DNA of 64,000 nucleotides from Voacanga thouarsii (taxonomy: Eukaryota > Streptophyta > Magnoliopsida > Gentianales > Apocynaceae). A program made the position numbers and the translations under genes. The DNA is taken from NCBI GenBank assembly GCA_026120185.1, contig JANUWF010001491.1, positions 4,588,001 to 4,652,000 of the forward strand, written 5' to 3'. Below the pieces are notes generated by a model. The model had not been told where the DNA came from. It made no database searches and was given only the letters and a program-made list of their open reading frames with translations. Positions 32,483-44,569 of the stretch are shown here, one piece after another; position 1 is the first letter of the stretch; the number at the start of each line of letters is the position of its first letter.

Positions 32483-35400
32483 TGTAATAACCCATCGCTC
32501 AAAGTGAATATATATATATATAAAGAAATTAATGATATATTTTCCATTCCTTATTATTAATAGTATTACTAAGGCTATAAAGTAATAATATTATTCCTAA
32601 TGTTGTAGAATGGCCATCCCTAGTGCTATTATTATTAATAATAGTATTATTAGTATTATTACAAATATTATTATTGTTTTATTCTATTCTATTTTATTTT
32701 ACCATCATTATTATTGTAGTTTAAAGATAATAATATTATTACTACTTTTATTCTATTATCCATTACTATTATTTTTATATATCCATTATTTAATACAAAT
32801 ATTTCTTGGTAATATTAAATTATAGTATTATTAAATTCAATAATTATATTTAATTATTATATTATTTTTACTATTATCATATATATATATATATATATAT
32901 ATATAACAACTAATACAATAAATATCTTAATTTATATTATATTATATACAAGATATTTTAGGGGGCCCGCAAGAAATAAATGAAGATGGCCCACAAGCAT
33001 GACATTTTTTACCAAGATTAGCCATTCTTAGACTTCCTTAATTAAGCTTAATTAAGTTAAACTATATTTGGGCAAGTGATCATAATTAAGCTAAACTAGC
33101 TTAGGGTAAATTAATCATGATTAAGTGTATATTAGCCATAAGATGTTTTAAGATATTCTATAAGTTTCTAAGAGGTTCTACAACCTTCTAGCATAATCCG
33201 TAATCTTCTTGTGAATACTAGAGAAGTCTAAAGACTTCTAGAAATGCCAACTCACCTTAAAGCAAGACCGGGAGGATTAAGCTCTATAAATAGGACTAAG
33301 GAGGGGAGAATTTTGGCCAAAGCTGGGAGGAGAAGAAGAAAAACTAGAAAAGTGAAGAGAGGAGAGCAAAAATAAGGAAAAGAGAGACTAAGGGAGAGAG
33401 GGAGATTTCCGGCAGCAAGGGAGCAAGGAGAAGACAACCGGCAGCAAGGAGGAAGAAAAAGAAACCTACAGCAAGGAGAAAGGAAGGAGAAGAAAGGAAG
33501 GAAAGGAGTATACAGCTTTGCCCTCATCTTGGAAAGGTAAGGAATCACTCTTAAAAAGCCTAAGAAAGTGATACTAGAAGTTGGAAGCTAGCTAATTGCA
33601 TATGAATTGTTGATGTTGAGTAATAAAAATACATTAGTGTTGTGATGGATGTTGGACTGACCAGTTGGTGTGGTGATGGGTTGAGCATGGTTTTCAGTTC
33701 ATTTGAGCTGTGTTGGAGTGATGGTATGCTGAACATTTGAAAAGAAAAAAGATGGAAGTAATAAAGAAAACAAGGACAGCCATATGTTATTAACAACTCA
33801 CTAGCTTGTGATGTTTGAAAATATCAAAGGAAATCTGAGTAGATATGACTGGAAATTGAGCATAAATGATCCTAAACATATCCTACACTAGTTAGAAAGG
33901 ATTTGGAACAAGTTGTGAGGAGGTTGTGAGGGTTTTGAATGGCTAAAATATTATGAATAGTAAGAATGGTGAAAGCTGTTAAAAATTTAATGGTTTGGTA
34001 AACTTGGAATAATTTGTTTGTTTGAACAAAAGAGAAGTGCTGGGCATGAAAACATATTATAATACTGATATTGGGATGTTATATGAAGTATTTAAGGGTT
34101 TAAATGAGGTAGGATATGTTGAAGAAGCCATGGGAATAAGTTAAAACAAGTTGAGCTCCTAAACTGTAATTGTGAACTTCAACTCGGGACAGTAAGCTTA
34201 GCTGAAAAACTGAATAAAATAGAAGGATATTTGAATACCCCATGACCTGAATTTGATAGGAAAATGTCCTAGGAGTATTTTGGAAGTAATTTTACCTCAT
34301 TTGGACCTGTGATGAAAGAGATACGTACAAAACACTGGAAGATGGCAAAACTGTATTCCAAAGCTCGGAACAGTGAAAGTAACTTAGAAACTGTACAAAA
34401 TGGGATGAAGATTATATGTCTCATGACATGAAAGTGATATAGGGATGTATTAGGAAAATTAGGGAAGTAACCTCACCTTATTCGGACCTATATTGAATAA
34501 GTTATGTGAAGAATGGTGAAGGGTGGTAAAGCTGTAAAACCAGGAAAACCATCAAAGGCATTAATCCATTTATTTCTTTAAGAAAGTCTTAGAAACCTTA
34601 TTAGAACCATTAAGCATTTGAACTCATTAAGAAATAATACGGAGATATACTAACGGTGTAGGTGAATCAAGTCGAGGGAACTCCTTTAGGACTATATACG
34701 AGTACAATTTCGACCTATTATATAAGGTGAGTCCCATTGATTTCTAAACATTTTTAAAGGCTAGTGTGCTTTGATTTTTTATAAAATGCTATGTTTTATG
34801 CCATTTTGGAAATCCTTGAATATATGTAAGGTTTACATGAGCAACATATGCTTTTATGCTATTTCGGACTCGAATAAATTTCATATTCAGCTTGGAAACC
34901 TTACTGGATGTTTAAAATACGAATTTTGTGAATTTAGTCCTTTTCGGATTAAATATTTGGGATTTCTGAAAAATGGTAAATTTTGGAATCGGGTATTTGG
35001 AGAATAATCCAAATATCCTTATTGGAATATTTTATGAAAACTCTTGGAACTCAGGTATTCGGTAAATGACTGAAATATCCTTATTGGAATTTTTGCGAAT
35101 ATTTTTCAAATCAGGTAAGGGTAAAATGACCCGGATACCCTAAAAAAAGTCTTTTGGAATCTAGCATGGTTGAAATGACCCGAATACCCTTGGAAAATGA
35201 CTTTTGTGATCGAGTACGAGAAAAATGACACGATTACTCTTAGAAATACATTTTGATGTGTAAATTGAACCCTTTATCTGGTTTCATCATGATTTTGGAA
35301 AAATGTTATTTTGCCCCAAAAACAGTTTTGATATGAAAATCCTGTGGGATCGGATGACCCTCTGGCTTGATCAGTCAGATGGGGTTGGTATTGTTGCATT

Positions 35401-36393
35401 GACTACTCAGCAAGGATTTTGACCTTTGTACTAGTCCTTCTTAGAGATAGATGATCCCAAGTAACCTGGCTAGTTCTGGGGATTGTCTTACTCCAAATAG
35501 GGCGACAGGATATTGGGATAAGTCGTCCTGGCTAGCTGTTTAGTCCCTGGAAATTGCTGAGTTTGTGAACACGTTTGTGAATGCTTGTTGTTTCGAGTCA
35601 TTCACTGGAATAAGGATGGGATGTTTGGGGCGTTTGACTCCTTGCCACCTGGATGGTGATTGACGTTAGGATTGGAACCCCTGGCTGATGGTGGTAAGTA
35701 AAAGATCTCTAAGTGCACGGTGAGGTATATTTGTACGCTGCTCACCCTTCCGGCCTGACACGAGTGACGTGCTATAAGACGCAGTCGCTGCATAAGAAAC
35801 CGTGCAGCCGAAGGTGAAGTTCTTTGAACTTCGCACGCGGGTCGCACTTCTAATAGGGGAAGAACCCGTAATTTATTAAAATGAGGGGCCATATGTTTGG
35901 AAATTACTGTTTTTCGAATGGACATGATAAAATGACTTGAACTTATCAATCACTGTTATTTTCCCTGTTATAAAATTTACTTTAGCAAAGATTTTGAAAA
36001 TCGTCTTTCTCTTCTAAGCAGAACACTGGCACACACACGGGACTCACTGAGTATACCACTCACTCGTATGTTTGTCTTTTTTTTTTAGGGATTGGAGCTG
36101 AAGAATAACAACGGTACTCCAAGACTTCTTCTATAGCACTGGATAGCAAATCATTTGGAGTGATCATTGTATATAGACTATGAGACGTTTCAGCTTATGT
36201 ATTTTGGGAACTATGACAATGTACCATCATGACTCATATGTTTATATAAATAAAGAGCATGTTTCATAGATTTTCTTAAGTTTCAACTTTACGTGCTTAC
36301 TTTAAGATTAAATCATTATTAAGACCCCTAGTCTGAGACTTGAAATGGGGTGACATCCCACCTAAGCTCGGCCCACTACAACAAGAAGAAAAT
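32483..36393 (+). mobile_element. 3' LTR of element C
   Basis: About 3.9 kb starting TGTAATAACCC. Its last 620 bp match the truncated 5' LTR at 23797-24430. It stops at ACAAGAAGAAAAT, short of the expected GGGGTGTTACA, so the right end is broken too. It includes AT-rich microsatellite DNA (32500-32905) and repeated short words with AAATGACCCGAATACCC at 35000-35230. Open frames in it (33252-33548, 34771-35007, 35602-35949) look like chance. Confidence 0.85.
32879..32905 (+). repeat. (AT)n microsatellite
   Basis: About 13 AT units in the AT-rich start of the LTR of element C. Confidence 0.9.
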
Positions 36394-36939
36394 CATTGGG
36401 CCGAACTTAAATTCATTGGTTAATTTCATGTTGTAAGTTTGCTAGGAATGGAAATTTAATTAAAGGATTGTATTTAATGCATCTTTTGGGTAGGACTGGC
36501 TAAGACATGAATGTGATGCTAGGTTATCTAGAAGATAGGGATTCATGGATTGGAAATTAAGTGAGTCTATATTAATCTTTCATAATGCCAAGAGAATGAT
36601 TAGATATGATAATGGTTAGGTACTCTAAGGTCATGTTTGCCAAAATAATAATTTTAGTTACATACTTCTCCATCCTTTACAAGTATATATTTTATTTTTA
36701 TTTTAATTTTAATTTTCTTTTGATTTCTTTTCCACTTTATAGAGTCAGTTAAACAATGAAAGTAGGGTGATTAATGTCTACTTGTTCTTTGAGCATCGAC
36801 ACTCATTTGAACCCTATGCTCTGTTAATGATGAGTATGATTACTCATATGTGTAATTTGGGGTTAACGTTTTAATATAAACTTGATTAGGAATGTGCTTT
36901 TTTTTATATGATTTTTATACCCAAATAAAATACGCATTA
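36394..36939 (+). mobile_element. LTR 3, right part of the 3' LTR, with filler at the left edge
   Basis: About 15 bp (CATTGGGCCGAACTT) match neither element C nor LTR 2 and look like junction filler. From about 36409 the sequence follows LTR 2 to its end ACGCATTA at 36939, where the GTATT duplication begins. Confidence 0.8.
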
Positions 36940-38034
36940 GTATTTCCTATGTCTCTTTACCTTATGTTCAATTTATTTAACATTGAAGCACTTAAAACTA
37001 TTTCAAAAAGTGAGTATTCTTCTTATTCATATTTTGTCCGTAAAAAGAATTTTAGAAGAAAAGTTTTTCTGACTTTCGTAATGTTGTTTTTGAACAAGAC
37101 CTTTGAATAAAAAATGCCCCTCCAAAGCCTGTTTCCTAAGTGCCAAAACTTGAAGATGTTTAAAATATACTTCGTTGCACAACATGTTGTTTCGAATGCA
37201 CTTTTCGGACGCACAATGTTTATTCTTTGAGTCCAAAATCCTGCAAAAGTTGACAGTAGTAAATAGCCATTACTAGCCATTGTGGCTTTGATTTCTAACC
37301 TACAAAGGACATTTAAACACGATTTTCAATAAGGGATTTGCACTACCACTTCCAAAAACATCCTAAGACACTTAAAAAAAATTAAAAATCCCTCATCTAC
37401 ATTGTGCTTCAAAGTGAGATTCATTGTTCTAAAGGTAAAAAGGTAAAGTTGTGCTATGTTGTGAGCTAAATCTGTATTCTCTCATAAATCTATATAGTGT
37501 CAAGGTTAAGGAAGTAAAATCCAGTTATAGAGGTTGGGAGTAAAATTAATTATAATGACCCTCTGTTATAACATTGGTGTTACCTACAACCATTGATTTG
37601 GGAAAAAAGATTTTAGCGGATGAGTTGAAATCCTTAAGTGCATGATTAAGTTAGTAGATATAGATCATTTGAGGATCGAACCACTATAAATCTTTGGGTC
37701 CATTCTCTTACATTTATTTTGAATTCCATCACTGAAATTTTATCGTTTATTTGATTAGAAAACATAGCACCTCTATTTTCATTTGCTGGTTTTGTTTAAC
37801 ACATTTATATTGAAGTAAGAATCAGTAGCTGATGCACTATTTGCCTTCTTGAACATAGTTTGTTTTTCCTCATTCAGTACATCTTTGAAAGATCCCTGAC
37901 TGCATTTAGATTTGGACAGAAGAGCATATTTTTCGAAACTCACCTACTTTCGGTTCCTTTCTAGATTTTAGAAAATCTTTGAAAATATGTTTTTGTTTGC
38001 CCTAAACCTTATTCACCCCCCTCTAAAGTTTATC
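36940..38034 (+). mobile_element. Copia-like LTR fragment, right half
   Basis: Continues 17975-18174 across the inserted element. It contains CGAACCACTATAAATCTTTG and ends near CACCCCCCTCTA, phrases I associate with the ends of SIRE-type copia LTRs. There is no convincing coding frame; the ORFs at 36892-37280 on both strands overlap each other and show no domain. It joins a truncated copia LTR at about 38035. Confidence 0.4.
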
Positions 38035-39110
38035 AATAACTAATTATAATTTAACCACAATAATGTTTTCTTCCCACAATTAAACCTCATAATGTTATCA
38101 AATAACATCTTGAGTTTTTAATCATCTATTGTGTGTGACCTATTAGGTTTCTTAGTCTATTGGTAGTGAAATATCAATTAATCCAAAACATCTTAAGGAT
38201 TAATAATCCTTAATAACTAGAATTAATTAATAATCCCTAATAACTAAAATTAACTTATTAATTCTAATTAGGATTGATTTATTAATTTTATAACTAATAA
38301 ACTCATATTCAGCAGATCATGACCACCTAAAAGTCCAAAAAATCAAGTGACTTGACATGAACCTTTCAATAGCAAACATCACTATAATAAACTTCTTTCA
38401 CTATAGAATATCTCATTCGATTTTGAGTATGAAATTAGTACCAACTCCATCTAGAATATTAACTAATTCTGGCCTAATTTTAGTACTTGTTCGTAGAATC
38501 CATTACTCATAATGTGTATCAATTGGAACTATTTCCAACACACAGTGGCCTTGGTAAAAGATTTCTTGAGTAATGATTTCTACAAGTGGCCTTTAGATAT
38601 TCGCTCCTACTAGTAGGGGTGGTAAATCTTTTATTGATCATCTCAACTACTTTCATTCGTTGCACCTAATATCCACCCACAGGTAGTCTGGTTAGGACTC
38701 TAGAGATTGAAATCAAAGCACATCGCTTAGGAAACAATGTAACTTAGAGACCTCAAGTCTAAGGATACTTGCATATTTTCGATGATGAGATTTTATCACT
38801 AGTACTAAATAGTTATTCATGTAAGTTTCTCATAGCTATGCCATCTAATGGACTCGTTCTAGTAACAAGCATGCACATGCTAACTTTGAGTATTACAAAT
38901 CTTACGGATATGAGAACCACCAACTGATCAAATCAGGAAGTATAAGACATTCTAGTCTTAATGCATTAATAATATCCTATCTCATCAATACCCTGAATAG
39001 GGATAATTTAAGTACAAGCACTATCCAGTGCAGTAGGAACCTCACATCATGATTTATATCATAATTTCCTTAACACAGTGTTGAACTTAGGACTTTATCT
39101 AATGGTTATA

Positions 39111-41116
39111 TGATGTGTTTGAATTTGGGTATAAAAGTCATACAAAAATAAGCACATTCCCAATCAAGTTTAAATTAAAACGTTAACTTCAAATTACATA
39201 TATGAGCAAGTGTACTCATCAATAAGCATAGCATAGGGTTCAAATGAGTGTCGATCCTCCAGGAACAAGTATGCATTAATGACTTTTCTTTTATTATTTA
39301 ACTGACTCAATAAAGTAAAAATAAATAAAAATAAAAATAAAATAATAAAATAATATATACATGTCAAGAATGGAGAATTATGTAACTCAAAACTAATATT
39401 TTGACAAAGATGATCTTAAAGTACCTAATCATCATCGTAACTAATTACTCTCTTGGCATCATAAAGGATTAAGATAGATTCACTTATTTTTCAATCAATG
39501 AAATCACTATCTTCTAGATAAATTAGCATCACTTGGCTATCTCAACTAATTCACCCAAAATACGCATTAAACACAATCCCTGGTTAAATTTTCGTGGTCT
39601 CGGTAAACTTAAAACATGAAGCTAACCAATGAATCCTTGGTTAGGCAGACATCAATTAACCTTTAATTACTCAGCTCTTAGAAATTAACCCCTATGGTCA
39701 AGCAAGTTAATAGACAACAAATACAAAATTAATCAATTGAAACCACCATCAACCCATTTGGCCTAGTAAGTTAATGGAATGAAACAACCAATTAATCTCG
39801 TAATCAGCTCAAGTAATTAAATACCAAGAAGAACAATCAATTAATCAAAAGATCAAAGTAACTCTAAAAATCGTGAATACCTAAAACAATGTCAAATTAC
39901 AATAAAACAATTAACACATCATTATTCAAAAAAAAAAAAGAAAACAAAAGAAAAAGAAAGTAATCATAGACAAGTCTCCTTCTTCTTCCTTTGTAGCCCC
40001 TCTTGTACAATCCATTTCAATTGAAGAATTCCTCCTTAATTTATTTCTCTCAAGAAAATATTGGTGATGCACTTTAAAATATATCTAAGTCTCTATATTG
40101 TGCACCCCCCTTTCTAAGGTAAATTGTCCTTTATTTATAGGCTCACAAAATTCCTAAAAGAGTCGTAAGTAAAGAAGAAGTAATTACCTAAAAAATCCAA
40201 AATCAAAGAGGAGTTGTAAAATTCTAAAATAAAAACCTAAATAAAACTAAGTAATTCCACCACCTTAATGAAATTGAGAACAATTGGACTTTTGATTTCT
40301 TTTTTGTCGTGTTGTGCTCAAGCACAATTCTCGTTAAATTGAAGTTCGCTGAAATTGGTGTCCAATTGAACTGTGTGGAAGCTTTTCTTTCTTTGAATTT
40401 GCATTGGCTCAATTAAGCCACAACCAAGCCACCGAATTGATTTCCTTTGTTTTTGCCTTCTTGTTCAGCTGCTTCTTTTTCTTGGTATCGTCTTCTTTGA
40501 GCCGCAATTCTCTTGCTGCCGAATTGTTGTTCCTCTTTCATGCTATTGCGTTGGCTCAATTGAGCCACAAATTATTCCATATGCAGCTGCCGAACTTCCT
40601 TTTCTTCCCCTGTTATTGCATCGGCTCAATTGAGCCACAAATCCCCGCCGAATTTCCTTTTCTTCATTTCTTTGTTGCGTTGGCTCAACTGAGCCACAAA
40701 CTACCCAAACCACCGTCGAATTTGTTGACTTCCTTTGCTGCTTTTCTTCTCTTGTTCCTACCGAATATGTTGCTTTTGTCCTTTAGTTCTCTTCCATTTT
40801 GCTCTGATCGAGCCGTGGCTTTTTTAGCCATTTTTCTCATTCTCCAATTTCAATTGAAATTACCCTGTTTCATTTAATTTCTCTGCTATTGCAATGTAAG
40901 ACCAGTGCTGGCTCTCCTTTCTTGGGTTGGTACTGGGTCTGTGCTGGAAAATTACATAATTAGCTCCAAATTTCACCTATTTTTGCATAAAATTATAGAA
41001 AAGCATTTTTATAAGGGAAATATTAAATAGAAAGGAATATGATTAGTTATTGTATAAAAAGTGTCGTAATTTAGCCTCAAATAACTAGGAAAAATTGATG
41101 ATTTTAACCACTATCA
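39111..41116 (-). mobile_element. Inverted solo LTR of the non-autonomous family
   Basis: On the minus strand it starts TGATAGTGGTTAAAATC and ends AACACATCA, matching LTRs 1-3 at both ends. Flanks are TTATA (39106-39110) and TTATG (41117-41121), a five-base duplication with one mismatch. It is about 450 bp longer than LTR 2, and its middle (40220-40880) differs, carrying repeated GGCTCAATTGAGCC palindromes in place of the GC-rich ones. Confidence 0.8.
40406..40695 (-). repeat. Four spaced copies of a 14-bp palindrome
   Basis: GGCTCAATTGAGCC at 40553-40566 and 40623-40636 is a perfect palindrome; variants GGCTCAATTAAGCC (40406-40419) and GGCTCAACTGAGCC (40682-40695) have one change each. All four are followed by ACAA and preceded by a GC(A/G)T(T/C)-like word. 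The ORF at 40404-40877 is a by-product of these repeats. Confidence 0.85.
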
Positions 41117-41233
41117 TTATGTTTATACGAAAGTATAAATATAGCAAACAGTAAGATAAAGAATGTCTTTATTATTAAATAAATGTACATAATACAATTT
41201 ACAAGTGAATGCCTTTAGGGAACAACACTAACA

Positions 41234-41656
41234 ATCATATCTATGACAAGTTTCCTAATTGATTTCATGACATATGCTTAAGAACTTGGTAATTTCTTAA
41301 TTGGTCTTAAAGTTTCAAATTTTTTCTTGTTTCCTATTTTTATTCTTTATTTCTTAATTTGTTTTGGATTAGTTTTAGGTAGTTTTCTTATTCAATTTAC
41401 CCTATCTATTTATAAATCCTTGTAAAATATTTATCATTATATCTAATTAGGTTAAATGTTATAAGATGATTTCATATGAATGAAGTTGATTATTTTTCTT
41501 ATTGAGTATACATCTCATGCTCCTTTAGGGAATGATATCTTGCTTACTCTTATACTATACTATAATTTTAGGAGTAGGGTTTAAAATTTGTTGGTGCATA
41601 ACGACTACATTTTTTCTAAGAACCCATATTTTTATGTCATAATTTCCTTCACAACA
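41234..41656 (+). mobile_element. End of an Athila/Tat-like gypsy 5' LTR
   Basis: About 420 bp ending TTCCTTCACAACA, with a tRNA-Asp primer site six bases later and gag after that. Its start is cut off by the copia LTR ending at 41233. Confidence 0.6.
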
Positions 41657-41662
41657 AATTTT

Positions 41663-41679
41663 TAGCGCCGTTGCTGGGG
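41663..41679 (+). promoter_or_regulatory. Primer-binding site, tRNA-Asp type
   Basis: TAGCGCCGTTGCTGGGG matches the Athila-type site TGGCGCCGTTGCCGGGG at all but two positions. Confidence 0.8.
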
Positions 41680-41826
41680 TACAAAAGAAAATTTTGATGA
41701 TCTTCATTCATTGATTGATTCTTGTGATCCTTGATTTTGATTAGTTCTCTTGGTGCGAATACGGTACTCTTTACCTTTTAACTTTTTCTTCTTTCTTTCT
41801 TTTCTTAAGGTTACTTATCTCATTCA

Positions 41827-42820
41827 TGAACTTTAGAAGCGGTAAGAAAGTTAACAAGGGTGAAAACATCAAGGCACTAAAATTGAATACCAAAGAAACT
41901 AGGATTTGTAATGAAGAAACTCATTAGGAGGAGCCTTCTTCGCTAAATACCAAATTTCTTGCAATTAGTGAAGAAATTGAAGAGCATATTTATGATATTT
42001 TTCCTACATTTGACTCTATAATGGATGCTAATTGATCTTTTAAAGAAGTTGCCAGCGCTAAACTTTATTCACTATTTTCCCTCAAGTCACAACTAATTTT
42101 AAGCTACATTTTAGGTTCATACAACTTTTGCCATCTTTTCATAGGTTATCGGGAGAAAATCCACATAGGCACTTAAAAAACTTTCATGTTTTGTGCTTTA
42201 ATATAAAATCGAATGGAATTCAAGATGAGGTTATTAAATTGTTGTGTTTCCATTTAGTTTGAATAGTAGATTTAAAGATTGGTTATATTATTTGCCCATA
42301 GGTTCCATCAAATATCAGTTAAGCATGCAAAAGCTTTTCTTGAAAAATAATTTCCTGCATCTACAACGACATCAATTTGAAAGGAAATATGTGGACTAAG
42401 GTAATTGCATGTTTATTGGGAAAGGTTCAAAAGACTTTCTTTTTTTTTTTTTTTTGTCCTCATCATCAAATTGGTGACTAACTACTTGTGCAATATTTTT
42501 TTGAAGGGTTGCATCCTCGTGATAAGTTAATGATTGATGTAGCTATTAGTGATGCCCTTGGGGAAAAAAACCTCACAAGTTGGTAGGGATTTAATTGCTA
42601 ACATGGCATCTAACACAATTTTTTTGGCACCACGAATGATCTATTGAGGAATGTAGGTGAGGTTAGCATAATTTCTTTAACAGAAAATGTTGACATACTC
42701 CCAAATTTAGTAGGAAAGATTTTGGAAACAAACTCACAAATAAGGACATGTTATTTTTTTTGGTTCTCTAGATCATTCCAGTGATATTTGTGCTAATATG
42801 GATTTTAATGAACATGCTAA
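41827..42820 (+). pseudogene. Athila/Tat-like gag
   Basis: The ATG at 41827 begins a frame-shifting reading that includes EEHIYDIFPTFDSIM, PHRHLKNFHVLCFNIKSNGI, then VIKLLCFHL, LPIGSIKYQLSMQK-like, KEICGLR and YWERFKR words. These follow the order of the retrotransposon gag domain in Athila-type elements. Many stops and indels, and a T run at about 42440. The sequence is cut at 42820 by a minus copia LTR; the five bases before it are GCTAA. It fits the primer site and LTR end just upstream. Confidence 0.7.
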
Positions 42821-44549
42821 TGGCATAGGTTTCTCGTGCATATCATAAATGGCACATCGGAAAAATAGGAACGAGATACCACCACAAAATCTGCATATGT
42901 GTGGAAAATAAGATATAAAAAGAACAAAGGTAACAGCTTTTTACCTTTCTTTGATTGTGTGGAAAATAAAATTTTCCTTATTCAAATCGAGGCGCGATCC
43001 AGCAATCCTATTGATCAAACACCACAAGAGTTAAACATCCAACCACTATGATCACAGTGTGTGATTATCTCTAATAGAAATCCACACAAAGGATACACTC
43101 AAGCAAGAAGTTTTCTGTGGTAGCATAAAAACTAAGTGGCGGCTAGGGTTAGGTTGCAAGACCAACGAGAGAGAGAAAGAGAAGAGAGAGCTTTCGAGGA
43201 TATTGTTTTTCATGTGTCTTACTCAGCTAGGGTTTCGGGTATATCACCCATATAACCAAAAAACCCTAGTGAAAAATTGAGAGTCTAAAATAATTAGAAT
43301 TTCCTAATTGTAATTGGAAACATCAAATTCTCACAATTACAATTTGGACCATAAATTATAGCTAATTATAATTTAGCCATAACAACTTCTCTTTCTCGCA
43401 ATTAACCCCAGTATGTTATCAAATAACATCTCGAGTATAAAATCCTCTATTGTGGGTGACCTATTTGGTTTCCCAGTCAATTGATAGCGAATATGAATTA
43501 ATCCAAACGTCTTTGATATTAATAATACATACTTAATTAGAATTAATCATATTGATTCTAATTAAGATTAGTTTATTAATTCATCAACTAAAAACACATA
43601 TTCCCAAATTATGAGCGGTATCTAGCAACACATCATAACCACCCAAGAGTCCAGGAAGTCAAGTGGCTTGACATGAATCCTTCAATAACAAACTACAGTG
43701 CAATTAACTCCTTTCACAATACAATATCTCATTCGATTTAGAGTATGAAATTAGTGCCAACTCCTTCCAGAATATATATTAATTTTGGCCAAAATATAAT
43801 AATACTTGTACCAGGAACCCACTACTTTAGATGTGTATCAATTGGAACTGTTTCCAACACACAGTCGCTTTGGCCAAGGACTTCTTGAGTTGTAATTCCT
43901 ACAAATGGCGGTGAGATATTCGCCCCTACTATTAGGAGTAGTGAATCCTTTATTTATCTTCTCAACTACTTTCGTTTGCCTCACAATGTACCTAATATCC
44001 ATCCCATAGGTAGCCCTCGATCTGGCTCTAGAGATTGGAATCAAAGCACAATGCTCAGCAAATAAAGTTCCTTCGAGATCTCAAGCCTAAGGATACTTGC
44101 ATATTTACTATATTAAGACTATATCACTGTCAATAAATAGTTATCCATGTGATTATCTCATAGTTAGGTCATCTAATGTACTCGTTCCATTAACAAGTAT
44201 CCATGTGTTAACTTTGAGTATCTCAATACTCACGGATATGAGAACCACCGCCTGATCAAATTAGGAAGTCTAACCCATGCTAGTCTTAACGCATTAATGA
44301 TATTCTATCTCATTAATACTACGACTAAGGTCTATTTAAGTACTAACACCATACAGTGTAGTAGGAATCTTATATCATGATCTCTATCATGATTTCTTTA
44401 ACACAGTGTTGTACTAGAGACTTTATCTAATACTTATTTTACACAAAAGTAAACAAAAAAAAAATTGTAGAATAAATAATGCCTTTTATTAAAATAAAAT
44501 GTGTCATATACAATGTACAAATGATTACCTCTAGAGCATAACACTAACA
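42821..44549 (-). mobile_element. 3' LTR of a minus-strand copia element
   Basis: About 1729 bp, similar to the solo copia LTR at 13395-15116 (1722 bp). On the minus strand it starts TGTTAGTGTTATGC, preceded by a purine-rich AAGTGAAAGTT. The end at 42821 is placed by alignment and the TG rule. An ORF at 43838-44044 lies within it and is not a gene. Confidence 0.8.
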
Positions 44550-44569
44550 AACTTTCACTTGCACTTAAG

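Larger units (their letters stand above)
18175..36939 (+). mobile_element. Complete non-autonomous LTR element (LARD-like), 3' LTR disrupted
   Basis: LTR 2 (18175-19718), primer site, a 3.17-kb interior (19719-22891), polypurine tract and LTR 3 (22892-23796 plus about 36409-36939). The five bases GTATT flank it at 18170-18174 and 36940-36944, a perfect target-site duplication, so it is one insertion. The interior has no recognisable gag or pol, so movement must have relied on proteins of another element, perhaps an Athila/Tat-like one given the tRNA-Asp primer site. Element C later landed in its 3' LTR. Confidence 0.85.
38035..41233 (-). mobile_element. Truncated copia LTR split by another LTR
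   Basis: 38035-39110 and 41117-41233 together match the solo copia LTR at about 13965-15116, ending AACACTAACA. About 570 bp of the LTR end near 38035 are missing. The 2-kb insert at 39111-41116 is described separately. Confidence 0.8.

Noticed and set aside
33252..33548. Pro/Ser/Leu-rich minus-strand ORF
   Set aside because: Antisense to a GA-rich part of the 3' LTR of element C; composition explains it.
35602..35949. 115-codon minus-strand ORF
   Set aside because: It sits within the LTR of element C, and the copy of the same segment in the 5' LTR (23800-23950) does not preserve the frame.
40381..40700. CRISPR-like spaced palindromes
   Set aside because: Repeats are only 14 bp, spacing is irregular (about 146, 70 and 59 bp) and the setting is a plant LTR.
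40404..40877. 157-codon ORF rich in Phe and Leu
   Set aside because: It lies in the middle of an inverted solo LTR and is produced by the GGCTCAATTGAGCC repeats and pyrimidine-rich DNA; no domain, and antisense to the LTR.
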